64,000 bases of DNA from assembly GCF_002699205.1 (NCBI RefSeq), contig NZ_PABT01000023.1, forward strand, positions 62,001 through 126,000. The letters are read 5' to 3'. The translations under genes and the position numbers were made by a program. Source of the stretch: Allomuricauda sp. GTDB lineage: Bacteria; Bacteroidota; Bacteroidia; Flavobacteriales; Flavobacteriaceae. Positions 19,353 through 28,377 of the stretch are shown one piece after another (position 1 is the first letter of the stretch; each line of letters opens with the position of its first letter). The notes below the pieces were generated by a model. The model searched no databases, had not been told where the DNA came from, and saw nothing but the letters and a program-made list of their open reading frames with translations.

Positions 19353-21554
19353 ATGAGCCTAACAAACACTGATTTGCATTCCTCGCTCAAAAAATATTTT
19401 GGTTTCTCAAAATTTAAAGGACTTCAGGAAGAAGTAATTGAAAATGTACTTAACGATAAGGATACTTTTGTAATCATGCCAACAGGAGGGGGGAAATCCC
19501 TGTGCTACCAGTTGCCTGCACTTATGAAAGAAGGAACGGCAATTGTTGTTTCTCCTTTGATTGCCCTGATGAAGAACCAAGTGGATGCCATTAGGGGAAT
19601 ATCCGAGCAGCACGGTATTGCCCATGTATTGAACTCCTCATTGACGAAAACAGAGGTTAAACTGGTAAAAGAGGATATTACCAACGGTGTGACAAAATTG
19701 CTGTACGTAGCCCCGGAATCCCTGACCAAGGAGGAAAATGTAGAATTTTTAAGAAACGTGAAACTTTCCTTTGTTGCAGTGGACGAGGCCCACTGTATCT
19801 CGGAATGGGGCCATGACTTTAGACCTGAATACCGGAACCTCCGTGGAATCATAAATAGGTTGGGAGATGATATTCCAATAATTGGGCTTACCGCAACGGC
19901 CACGCCGAAGGTGCAGGAGGATATAATTAAAAATTTGGGCATGACGGACGCCAAAGTTTTCAAGGCATCGTTCAACAGGCCCAATTTATTTTATGAGGTA
20001 CGTCCAAAGACCAAGAATGTGGATGCCGATATTATCCGCTTTGTGAAACAAAATCAAGGTAAATCCGGGATTATCTATTGTTTGAGCAGAAAACGTGTGG
20101 AGGAATTGGCCCAAGTGCTACAGGTAAATGGAATCAGTGCCGTGCCTTACCATGCTGGCTTCGATGCCAAGACACGCTCCAAATATCAAGATATGTTCTT
20201 GATGGAGGAAGTGGACGTTGTTGTTGCCACGATCGCTTTTGGTATGGGGATAGATAAACCGGACGTGCGTTTTGTGATCCATCACGATATCCCTAAAAGT
20301 ATAGAAAGTTATTATCAAGAAACCGGTCGCGCAGGCAGGGATGGGGGTGAAGGACATTGTTTGGCCTATTACGCCTATAAAGATGTGGAGAAGCTAGAAA
20401 AATTCATGTCGGGAAAACCTGTAGCGGAACAAGAGATCGGAAATGCCCTCTTACAGGAAATTGTGGCCTATGCCGAGACATCCATATCCCGTAGAAAGTT
20501 TATACTGCACTACTTTGGGGAAGAATTCGACGAGGTGAACGGTGAAGGTGCCGATATGGACGATAATTCCAGAAACCCAAAACCCAAAGAAGAAGCCAAA
20601 GAACAAGTGGTCAAACTGCTGAGTGTGGTAAGGGATACCAACGAAAAGTTCAAAACCAAAGAAATTGTACGGATTTTGGTAGGTCAGACCAATGCCATGA
20701 TATCTTCCCATAAAACCGATGAAAAACCCTTTTTTGGGATTGGAAAAGAAAAGGACAAGGCTTTTTGGATGGCTTTGACAAGGCAGGTCCTAGTTGCTGG
20801 ATTGTTAAAAAAGGAAATAGAGCAATACGGCATTCTTCACTTGACCGAAGCAGGAAAAAAATACCTTGAAAACCCTGAGTCGTTCATGATGACAAAGGAT
20901 CATGTGTACTCTAAAGATGATACAGGGAATATTGTTGTCCCCGAAAAATCCGGAGGAGCCGTTGCAGATGAAAATTTATTGAAATTGTTAAAAGATCTTC
21001 GGAAGAAAGAAGCACAAAAGAGGGGAGTTCCCCCTTTTGTTGTATTCCAAGATCCATCTTTGGAGGATATGTCCCTGAAATATCCGGTGACCATGGATGA
21101 ATTGCTCAATATTCAAGGGGTTGGTGAAGGAAAAGCCAAGAAATATGGAAAACCGTTCGTGGAAATGATTTCCAAATATGTGGAGGAAAATGATATTGTA
21201 AGACCCGATGACCTTGTGGTAAAAAGTACCGGAGCCAATTCTGGATTAAAGCTTTATGTGATACAAAGTGTGGACAGAAAATTGGCCTTGGATGATATTG
21301 CCTCAGCCAAAGGATTGGAACTTCCTGAACTGATTAAGGAAATGGAGCAAATCGTGTTCAGTGGTACAAAACTGAATATTGGTTACTGGATCGATGAAAT
21401 ATTGGATGATGACCAACAAGAGGAAATCCATGAGTACTTTTTGGAGGCGGACACCGATTCCATTTCTGCAGCCATTGACGAATTTGATGGTGATTACGAG
21501 GATGAGGAACTCCGCTTGTACCGTCTTAAGTTTATAAGTGAAGTGGCGAATTAA
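19353..21554 (+). CDS. recQ: ATP-dependent DNA helicase RecQ
   Basis: MPTGGGKSLCYQLPAL, VDEAHCISEWGHDFRPEYR, ATIAFGMGIDKPDVRFVIHHDIPKSIESYYQETGRAGRDG, RQC/HRDC-like C-terminus. Confidence 0.97.
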   Translation: MSLTNTDLHSSLKKYFGFSKFKGLQEEVIENVLNDKDTFVIMPTGGGKSLCYQLPALMKEGTAIVVSPLIALMKNQVDAIRGISEQHGIAHVLNSSLTKTEVKLVKEDITNGVTKLLYVAPESLTKEENVEFLRNVKLSFVAVDEAHCISEWGHDFRPEYRNLRGIINRLGDDIPIIGLTATATPKVQEDIIKNLGMTDAKVFKASFNRPNLFYEVRPKTKNVDADIIRFVKQNQGKSGIIYCLSRKRVEELAQVLQVNGISAVPYHAGFDAKTRSKYQDMFLMEEVDVVVATIAFGMGIDKPDVRFVIHHDIPKSIESYYQETGRAGRDGGEGHCLAYYAYKDVEKLEKFMSGKPVAEQEIGNALLQEIVAYAETSISRRKFILHYFGEEFDEVNGEGADMDDNSRNPKPKEEAKEQVVKLLSVVRDTNEKFKTKEIVRILVGQTNAMISSHKTDEKPFFGIGKEKDKAFWMALTRQVLVAGLLKKEIEQYGILHLTEAGKKYLENPESFMMTKDHVYSKDDTGNIVVPEKSGGAVADENLLKLLKDLRKKEAQKRGVPPFVVFQDPSLEDMSLKYPVTMDELLNIQGVGEGKAKKYGKPFVEMISKYVEENDIVRPDDLVVKSTGANSGLKLYVIQSVDRKLALDDIASAKGLELPELIKEMEQIVFSGTKLNIGYWIDEILDDDQQEEIHEYFLEADTDSISAAIDEFDGDYEDEELRLYRLKFISEVAN

Positions 21555-21566
21555 TATTCGCCACTT
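21541..21566. other. Stop-codon-embedded perfect hairpin at a convergent gene junction
   Basis: AAGTGGCGAAT-TAAT-ATTCGCCACTT, 11-bp perfect inverted repeat spanning the overlapping stops of recQ and the CCC protein. Confidence 0.85.
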
Positions 21567-21862
21567 AGTTCTCCTGTTGTGATCATGGCCACTATAAGGC
21601 CAAAATATAGAATGGTCAGTACCAAATAGATCAGTGCTAGGGCTAAACCTATATAGGATAGGATCTTCCCAGTCTTTACATTGCTGTAATCCGTATAATT
21701 TTCAGGGTTTTGTTGGTACAATTGGTTGGCGGTCTTGGCCTTGACCAATCCAATGATACTGAATATGGCCCCGAAAGGACCACAGCAAAACAAAGTGCCG
21801 ACAATGGAGAGTATCCCCATTGTCAACACGGTGCTTGCTCCTGGTAAGGGTTGTTGGCTCAT
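21551..21862 (-). CDS. CCC-motif membrane protein (DUF4190-like)
   Basis: MSQQPLPGASTVLTMGILSIVGTLFCCGPFGAIFSIIGLVKAK...YTDYSNVKTGKILSYIGLALALIYLV. Confidence 0.8.
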   Translation of the reverse strand: MSQQPLPGASTVLTMGILSIVGTLFCCGPFGAIFSIIGLVKAKTANQLYQQNPENYTDYSNVKTGKILSYIGLALALIYLVLTILYFGLIVAMITTGELSGEY

Positions 21863-21866
21863 TATA

Positions 21867-22190
21867 TTATTGGTATTGTTCCATCATTTCATTTACTTTT
21901 TCCATATAGCCATCCCAGCCGCCCATTTGGTTGATGGACCATAACGTGTAAAATAAGTACAGAGCTCCGATGACCATACCAATAATGGCTAAAATTTTTA
22001 CGGTTTTTAGGGTGCTGTAATTTTTATACAAGTCTGGATTCTCAGCATATGTTTTTTCATCTTTTTTGATCAATAAAAAGGCAATTCCGCCCAGGACAAG
22101 ACCAGGTGCACCTCCAAAACAACAGCAGAGGAATGATAAAATGGCTAAAACAAGCGCGATGGTTACATTGGGAAGGTTTTTTTGTTCCAT
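21867..22190 (-). CDS. CCC-motif membrane protein paralog
   Basis: MEQKNLPNVTIALVLAILSFLCCCFGGAPGLVLGGIAFLLIKKDEKTYAENPDLYKNYSTLKTVKILAIIGMVIGALYLFY, same architecture as the downstream gene. Confidence 0.8.
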   Translation of the reverse strand: MEQKNLPNVTIALVLAILSFLCCCFGGAPGLVLGGIAFLLIKKDEKTYAENPDLYKNYSTLKTVKILAIIGMVIGALYLFYTLWSINQMGGWDGYMEKVNEMMEQYQ

Positions 22191-22201
22191 GGTTAAAATG
22201 T

Positions 22202-22513
22202 TTAGTTTATAAATTTGGTTATATAATTTATTAAAATTAGAGCAACGGTAGCTATTCCCAATATGATAATCAATCTTTGGTTGATATTTAAATTGAAAAC
22301 CTTGTTCCCAATGACCAATGCAAAAAGCGGGAGTATGGTATAAATAGCTGGATACATTTGAAACGCGGCCACAAACTCACCATGCAATAAAAGATGGAGA
22401 GCGCGCTGCATTCCACAGCCGGGACAATCAACGCCCAAAAGCTGTTTGTTGAGACAGGGCAGCATATAATCCTCTAAATTCATTGTGTAAATGGCGGTTA
22501 TTAGGTACATCAT
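22202..22513 (-). CDS. DUF2752 family membrane protein
   Basis: MNLEDYMLPCLNKQLLGVDCPGCGMQRALHLLLHGEFVAAFQMYPAIYTIL; start placed downstream of the ORF-track start to avoid overlap with the divergent Smr gene. Confidence 0.85.
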   Translation of the reverse strand: MMYLITAIYTMNLEDYMLPCLNKQLLGVDCPGCGMQRALHLLLHGEFVAAFQMYPAIYTILPLFALVIGNKVFNLNINQRLIIILGIATVALILINYITKFIN

Positions 22514-22594
22514 AGTCTGTGATGACCGAAAAATACTATTATTTTTGTATTCGAGTTTAATTTTCACCGCATTTTTTATTGCAATAATTAAAAT

Positions 22595-23137
22595 ATGGGC
22601 AAATTTTCGATTGGAGATAGGGCTGAGGTTTTGGATGAAGCCATTTCTGGCACCATACAAAAAATACAGGGTGACGAAGTGGTTTTACTTACTGATGATG
22701 GTTTTCCGATGAATTATGCAATTGAAGACCTTGTAAAGATCGTAGGAGATATTTCCGTTACCAATTATGAGGTTGCCCAAGTGAAAAAACAAAAGGAGCT
22801 GTCCGCAAAAAGAAAAACTCCAGTGGTAAAGCCGAAAGAGCGGAATACTCCGCAAATGGAAGTGGACCTCCATATTCACCAATTGGTGAAATCCAGTAAG
22901 GGAATGAGCAATTACGATATGTTGAATATCCAATTGGACACTGCAAAGCGACAGTTGGATTTTGCCATGAGAAAACGGATACAGAAAGTAGTGTTCATCC
23001 ATGGTGTCGGTGAAGGTGTATTAAAGGAAGAACTTCGGTATCTTTTTAAAAGGTACGACAACCTAAAATATTATGATGCCGATTATCAAAAATACGGGCT
23101 AGGCGCTACCGAGGTGTATATTTATCAAAACACCTAG
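22595..23137 (+). CDS. Smr/MutS2-like domain protein (DUF2027-type N-terminus)
   Basis: EVDLHIHQLVKSSKGMSNYDMLNIQLDTAKRQLDFAMRKRIQKVVFIHGVGEGVLKEELRYLFKRYDNLKYYDADYQKYGLGATEVYI (Smr domain). Confidence 0.93.
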   Translation: MGKFSIGDRAEVLDEAISGTIQKIQGDEVVLLTDDGFPMNYAIEDLVKIVGDISVTNYEVAQVKKQKELSAKRKTPVVKPKERNTPQMEVDLHIHQLVKSSKGMSNYDMLNIQLDTAKRQLDFAMRKRIQKVVFIHGVGEGVLKEELRYLFKRYDNLKYYDADYQKYGLGATEVYIYQNT

Positions 23138-23658
23138 TCCGGAATGTCCGTGTAAACATCACCAAACTCACTGATGCTAAGGTTTGTGATGCGCTCGTCG
23201 TCTTCCGTCACAAAGGATATGCCGCTCAAGCTTATGGTATGGATAAACTGGGTGTCGTCGTCTGGGTCCACCATGGTTTCTATAATTACCAAGCCATCCT
23301 CTGCTTCTACCTCACTGATAACAACGGGTTCGGCAGGAGGAATATCATCACAGAAATAATCATCATCCACATCATCGGAGAAAATACGATACGTGACCTG
23401 CGATTGGCTGGGCACCGTACTTTCCGTAGTAACCGTTTCTCCTACGGTACCATTGTTTAGAACACCACTTTGAAGTACCAGAATGAGAGCTTCGCTATCA
23501 TTTATTTTGAACAGCAGGTTTTTGGAATCCGTTGCTGGTTCAGTACAGTAATCCAAAGATACACTATCAAAGTCAATGGTCTCAATTTCGAGATCACCAT
23601 CACTGCAAGAAAAGAGTAAGCCCCAACAACAAAGTACTAAAAGAATGAATTTTCTCAT
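23134..23658 (-). CDS. Hypothetical lipoprotein
   Basis: MRKFILLVLCCWGLLFSCSDGD lipobox; no further family recognised. Confidence 0.65.
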   Translation of the reverse strand: MRKFILLVLCCWGLLFSCSDGDLEIETIDFDSVSLDYCTEPATDSKNLLFKINDSEALILVLQSGVLNNGTVGETVTTESTVPSQSQVTYRIFSDDVDDDYFCDDIPPAEPVVISEVEAEDGLVIIETMVDPDDDTQFIHTISLSGISFVTEDDERITNLSISEFGDVYTDIPD

Positions 23659-23736
23659 GCACCAAATTTAAGGTAATTACAATTTAATACCCCAATTCCA
23701 AGGTGCAGTTTAAAAGAAATTAACTTTATTTCATGT

Positions 23737-23744
23737 ATTTTTGC
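23737..23744 (+). promoter_or_regulatory. -7 promoter element for the cysteine desulfurase gene
   Basis: TATTTTTG matches TAnnTTTG; 26 nt before the start codon; -33 element weak. Confidence 0.5.
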
Positions 23745-23769
23745 TCCTCTTTTAAAAGCAAACTCAACC

Positions 23770-24918
23770 ATGCAAAAAGTCTATCTGGACAATGCTGCTA
23801 CAACGCAGGTAAGGAAAGAAGTAATCGAGAGAATGCAAGAGGCACTGGCCCAACACTACGGTAACCCATCCTCGACCCATAGTTTTGGAAGGTCTGCCAA
23901 GACTGCTGTGGAGCAAGCCAGGAAAACCATCGCCAAGACCTTGAACGCCCAACCATCGGAGATAATTTTCACGTCGGGAGGGACCGAGGCCGACAACATG
24001 ATTTTGCGATGTGCCGTAAGGGATCTCGGGGTGGAGACCATTATTACTTCCAAAATAGAGCATCATGCCGTTCTTCACACCGTGGAGGAACTCGAAAAAG
24101 AATACAATATTGCTGTTTGGTATGTGGATTTGGATGAGTTTGGAAACCCAAAACTCGACCATTTGGAAAGCCTGCTTAAAAGGGACAATTCCAAAAAAAT
24201 GGTCAGTTTGATGCATGTGAACAACGAGATCGGTAATATTACAGATATTGCCGCCGTTGGTGGGCTTTGCAAACAAAATGATGCGCTTTTTCATTCCGAC
24301 ACGGTACAATCCATTGGGCATTACCCTTGGGATGTGCAAGCGGTTCCCGTTGATTTCATGACTGCCGCAGCGCATAAGTTCCATGGACCAAAAGGAGTCG
24401 GTTTTGCATTTATCCGTAAAAACTCAGGATTAAAACCATTGATTTTTGGTGGAGGTCAAGAGAGGGGATTTAGGGCAGGAACCGAGCCATTTCACAATAT
24501 TGTTGGGTTGGAAGAAGCTTTTGTAAAGGCTTATGAGCATTTGGAAGAAGAGACGAAAACAGTAAAGGAGCTCAAAAAGTATTTCTTGGATAAGATTGGC
24601 CAAGAAATCCCCGGAGCTATCTGTAATGGCCTTTCCGGTGACTTGGAAAAAAGCACTTATACGTTGACAAATGTACGCCTGCCATTGGATAAACAAAAAG
24701 GATTGATGCTTTTGTTCCATTTGGATATGAAGGGCATTGCTTGTTCCAAAGGTAGTGCATGCCAGTCCGGAAGTAATCAGGGGTCGCATGTGCTTTCCGA
24801 AATTTTATCGGAAGAAGAGTTGGACAAGCCCAGTTTGCGCTTTTCTTTTTCCATGTACAACACCAAGGAAGAGTTGGACTACACTGTTGAGGTCCTAAAA
24901 GAGTTTGTGAACAATTAA
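23770..24918 (+). CDS. Cysteine desulfurase (NifS/IscS-like class V aminotransferase)
   Basis: VYLDNAATTQVRKEV, FTSGGTEADNMIL, MTAAAHKFHGPKGVGFAFIRK, ACSKGSACQSGS. Confidence 0.94.
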   Translation: MQKVYLDNAATTQVRKEVIERMQEALAQHYGNPSSTHSFGRSAKTAVEQARKTIAKTLNAQPSEIIFTSGGTEADNMILRCAVRDLGVETIITSKIEHHAVLHTVEELEKEYNIAVWYVDLDEFGNPKLDHLESLLKRDNSKKMVSLMHVNNEIGNITDIAAVGGLCKQNDALFHSDTVQSIGHYPWDVQAVPVDFMTAAAHKFHGPKGVGFAFIRKNSGLKPLIFGGGQERGFRAGTEPFHNIVGLEEAFVKAYEHLEEETKTVKELKKYFLDKIGQEIPGAICNGLSGDLEKSTYTLTNVRLPLDKQKGLMLLFHLDMKGIACSKGSACQSGSNQGSHVLSEILSEEELDKPSLRFSFSMYNTKEELDYTVEVLKEFVNN

Positions 24919-25568
24919 GGCTGGTTCCGATCTCTTCGTTTTTCTCTGTCGTAAGGAAATTTTCTTGATGCGGCCTTCATCATTTTATCGATAAGTTCGG
25001 TGGTGTTTTTTCCGGTTTTCTTGGAGATTTCGTTCTCGTACCTCCAAAGTAGTTTCCCTGTCTTGCCATCACTTATTTTAAGCCCGATCCTGCCATAGTT
25101 AGCATTCCCGCTAAAATAATCCAAGATGCTGAAATCCGTGGGCACACCTTCGGATAAGAGTATGTTTAAATTTAGGTTGCCACTGATGATTCCATCGACG
25201 TTCAATATTTTACACAATTCTTGAGTGGTAAAAGTGTCAATATTGTTGTAGTCTATATTGTTTTGGGCCAAAATGGCATTGGTGTTATTGATGTTCTGGA
25301 AATCGACGTTGAATTTCTTTCGTTTTTTTCTTTTGGAAAAATACATCTCCAGTGCGCTTTGAACAGCATAACCTTCCTTTTTTGCCAGTACCTTTAGTTC
25401 GTCCCTGTTGACGGCCTTTTTCAGTTCCAAATGTGCTATAAAAGGAACAATGGCCAACACCTTGTGCTTGTTCGTAAGTTCATCAAACCTAATGTTTTCA
25501 TAGATGTTCTTCTGGGCTGACACCATGGCCGTGGTCAAAAGAATAAAAACGAAGACAATTTTTTTCAT
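24915..25568 (-). CDS. Exported hypothetical protein
   Basis: Signal peptide MKKIVFVFILLTTAMVSAQ; VDGIISGNLNLNI...GKTGKLLWRYENEISKKTGKNT suggests a GNA1162/CsgG-like secreted fold, weakly. Confidence 0.6.
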   Translation of the reverse strand: MKKIVFVFILLTTAMVSAQKNIYENIRFDELTNKHKVLAIVPFIAHLELKKAVNRDELKVLAKKEGYAVQSALEMYFSKRKKRKKFNVDFQNINNTNAILAQNNIDYNNIDTFTTQELCKILNVDGIISGNLNLNILLSEGVPTDFSILDYFSGNANYGRIGLKISDGKTGKLLWRYENEISKKTGKNTTELIDKMMKAASRKFPYDREKRRDRNQP

Positions 25569-25705
25569 TGATCAATTTTTAGTTCAACACCTCTGTTTTT
25601 TTTGTCTTTAGGTTATGAAAAAGTTGTGATTGATTTCCTTTTTGGGAATTGGTAAAAAACAAACAAGAAATAGGCCGAGTCCATTTTTCGTTTGCAAAAG
25701 TAAGC

Positions 25706-27397
25706 CTATTTCCTGAAAAACTTGCAGGTAAAGGTGGTCGAGTTGCCCACATTATCGGTTACGGTAACTTTCAAATCACATTCGGTATCGTTAATAATAT
25801 TGTCTTCAAAGTTGTAGGTTATCGTGTTTGTTTTGGGTTCGTACTCCATCAGAATCCATTTTCCGTTTAAAGTGGCCGAATAGGTGTCAATGCCACTGAG
25901 GTCGTCGGCAATGGTTAGGCTCAGGTAGTTGTAATTGCTCAGCCATTGTTTTTCCTTGAAGTTTTTTGGCTTGACCGTAGGGGCAATGCTGTCCCTTACC
26001 AAAGTGTAGGTGCCCAACGTACGGGTTCTGGTAGTAAAAGAACCGTCCCGCTTGTAGGTTTTTGAGTAAGAGGGCCTCATTTTACTGTCCAGATGGGCAA
26101 TGAACATTTGCTTCCTTTCCTCGGGCGAATATTTTGACGGGTCAAAACTTATAGTGAAATTTCGGTGTGCTGCCACACTATTGTCGTGTATGGTGACGGT
26201 ATCGCTCCCTTTTTCCAGGTTGATGAAGAAATCCTCATAAAATGTATTTGCGGGAAAAAAAACCTTTGCGCCCCCTAGGTCAAAATTATTGGGCTTATTG
26301 GCAATCACAAAATGGTCTGTGGTTTTATCTTGCTTGGCAATTTTCACCTCTTGTTTTTTTCCCTCTATTGGAATGATCAGTTTGGTGGTATTCCCGGCCA
26401 GGTCGGAGATGAGCAGTTCCACATTGTAGGACATGCCTTCTTCTACATTTATTTTGCCGTCGTTATAGAGCGATTTATAAATGCTCAAATGATTGTAGGG
26501 TTCTTTGAAACATTTTTGGATACGCTCCCTATGATCATAAAAATGGGCGTAATCAATAAGGGTGTTTATATACCGGGTTTCCCCAAAGGAGAAAGAATCA
26601 AAATCAAATTCAGAGTAAACCCTTCCATTGACAATTTGTTTTATGGCATAAACCCCATTTTTGTTCGCGGCCATGTCCAAGCGGTCAAAACTGTTGACTC
26701 CAAAACCAATGGTGCCTATGGCGCTTACTTTATCGGCCAAATACGATCCGTCAGCCTGTCTTGTATAGTTCAATTGAATTTTTTTGGCACTTTGGTTAAT
26801 CAAAGCGTCGTCGGACAATGGATATCCAAACAACTCCAGAATGGATGGGTCTGTGGCATCCCTAACGTCATAACCGTACAGGAGTGGATTGGTGGGTTTG
26901 CCGTTTACACTGTTGCGTATCTCAAAATGAAGATGGGGCCCCGCAGAACCTCCAGTGTTTCCCGAGTAGGCGATAATGTCCCCTTTTGCTACCTTGAGCT
27001 CACCATAATCGGGGAACATTTCCACTTCGTAGGATTGTTTTTCATACTGTACTTTTTTTACATACTCCTCTATCCCGGGGCCAAATTTTTTAAGGTGGGC
27101 ATACACCGAGGTATACCCGTTGGGATGGGCAATGTATAGGGCCTTCCCGTAGCCCCAGTGCGAGACCTTGATACGTGTGACGGTGCCATCCCCAATGGCA
27201 TAAACCGGCAGACCTTCTCTTTGCTGGGTCTTGATGTCCATTCCGGAATGGAAGTGGTTTGAACGGAGTTCACCGAACGTCCCGGCCAAAACCAAGGGAA
27301 TATCCAAAGGGGAACGAAAAGTATCTTGGGGATATTTCTTTTGGGCAGAAACCAATATTGTTATCAAAAAGAAAGCTAAAAAGAAGTTGCAGCGCAT
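25706..27397 (-). CDS. M23 family metallopeptidase
   Basis: GTFGELRSNHFHSGMDIKTQQREGLPVYAIGDGTVTRI...YAHLKKF...GNTGGSAGPHLHFEIRN. Confidence 0.94.
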   Translation of the reverse strand: MRCNFFLAFFLITILVSAQKKYPQDTFRSPLDIPLVLAGTFGELRSNHFHSGMDIKTQQREGLPVYAIGDGTVTRIKVSHWGYGKALYIAHPNGYTSVYAHLKKFGPGIEEYVKKVQYEKQSYEVEMFPDYGELKVAKGDIIAYSGNTGGSAGPHLHFEIRNSVNGKPTNPLLYGYDVRDATDPSILELFGYPLSDDALINQSAKKIQLNYTRQADGSYLADKVSAIGTIGFGVNSFDRLDMAANKNGVYAIKQIVNGRVYSEFDFDSFSFGETRYINTLIDYAHFYDHRERIQKCFKEPYNHLSIYKSLYNDGKINVEEGMSYNVELLISDLAGNTTKLIIPIEGKKQEVKIAKQDKTTDHFVIANKPNNFDLGGAKVFFPANTFYEDFFINLEKGSDTVTIHDNSVAAHRNFTISFDPSKYSPEERKQMFIAHLDSKMRPSYSKTYKRDGSFTTRTRTLGTYTLVRDSIAPTVKPKNFKEKQWLSNYNYLSLTIADDLSGIDTYSATLNGKWILMEYEPKTNTITYNFEDNIINDTECDLKVTVTDNVGNSTTFTCKFFRK

Positions 27398-27547
27398 ATA
27401 AACATCAATATTTGCCTACGAAAGTAACCAATGTTTTGATTTGAGAAAAAGATTTAAGAAACCTCTTACGGCTTTGCGATGCTTAAAGAATAAATCTTAA
27501 AAGTATTGCGAGGTTGTGTCAGGTTGGTTAACTTTGTGTGATACGTA

Positions 27548-27853
27548 TTGTTGTTTGCATATATGGGCGAACTTGTTGAGATTGTGGATTCTTTAGAGAA
27601 TAAGGTGAGCAAGCTGCTGCACAAAATGGAGCTGTTGCACCAAGCCAATGCCAAGTTGAAGAAGGAATTGGAACTTCTGAAGGAAGAAAACGAACTTAAA
27701 CAGAATGCACTAAAAGAATGGGAGGAAAAATATGACTCCCTAAAAATGGCAAACACAATACTGGGTAGTAATACTAGTAAAACAGAAGCAAAGCTCAAGA
27801 TAAATACATTGATTCGCGAAATTGACGTTTGTATTGCCAAATTAGCGGATTGA
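27548..27853 (+). CDS. Small coiled-coil protein (ZapB-like position and composition)
   Basis: LEIVDSLENKVSKLLHKMELLHQANAKLKKELELLKEENELKQ-type heptads; overlaps zapA. Confidence 0.65.
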   Translation: MLFAYMGELVEIVDSLENKVSKLLHKMELLHQANAKLKKELELLKEENELKQNALKEWEEKYDSLKMANTILGSNTSKTEAKLKINTLIREIDVCIAKLAD

Positions 27854-27867
27854 TCGGTACCGAAATT

Positions 27868-28161
27868 ATGGACGAGAAGCTCAAAATAAAGCTTTCCATT
27901 GCAGATAGGGTTTATCCGTTGACGATTGATCCAAAGCAGGAGGAAGGGTTGCGCAAAGCGGCCAAGAACATAGAAAATCTGGCAAAAAAGTTTGAGCAAA
28001 ACTATGCCGTTCGGGATAAGCAGGATGTGTTGGCCATGTGTGCCTTACAATTTGCTTCCAAGATTGAGCAAGGTGGAATAGAACGTTCAGAAAATGCAGA
28101 GGCCGCCATGCAGCGCCTTAGGGCATTGGACGAATTGGTCCATTCCAAATTGGGGGAATAA
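27868..28161 (+). CDS. zapA: Cell division protein ZapA
   Basis: MDEKLKIKLSIADRVYPLTIDPKQEEGLRKAAKNIENLAKKFEQNYAVRDKQDVLAMCALQFASK; start taken at the MDEKLK Met inside the longer ORF. Confidence 0.92.
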   Translation: MDEKLKIKLSIADRVYPLTIDPKQEEGLRKAAKNIENLAKKFEQNYAVRDKQDVLAMCALQFASKIEQGGIERSENAEAAMQRLRALDELVHSKLGE

Positions 28162-28187
28162 GTTCTTTTAAATAAAATATTGTTACT

Positions 28188-28359
28188 GCCCACATTGGTA
28201 ATTAATTTTTGACAAACTCAACACTATTATTATTAGAAAGGGTGAGTTTAGATTGTAAAAGCAGGCCCTACCTGTATAGGGATCCTTGATCAGTCTGTTA
28301 GCCCTAAACCTGTAATTTGGAGTTTGTACAAAACTTCGGCCGATGTGGGCTTTTTTTTT
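28188..28359 (+). ncRNA. Putative 6S RNA (6S-Flavo-like)
   Basis: 11-bp closing stem GCCCACAUUGG (28188-28198) with CCGAUGUGGGC (28340-28350, one U.G), followed by nine T; second stem ACAAACTC (28212-28219)/GAGTTTGT (28320-28327); apical CCCTA-CCTGTA..TAGGG hairpin; located directly after zapA, a conserved genomic neighbour of 6S RNA in other bacteria; no plausible ORF. Confidence 0.75.
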
Positions 28360-28377
28360 AACTAAACACAAGCAAAC

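Noticed and set aside
23764-24384. 206-aa minus ORF over the cysteine desulfurase
   Set aside because: Antisense to a gene with intact PLP and cysteine motifs; no independent support.
26312-27139. 275-aa + strand ORF antisense to the M23 peptidase
   Set aside because: Shadow ORF over a gene with clear catalytic motifs; no start context or family similarity.
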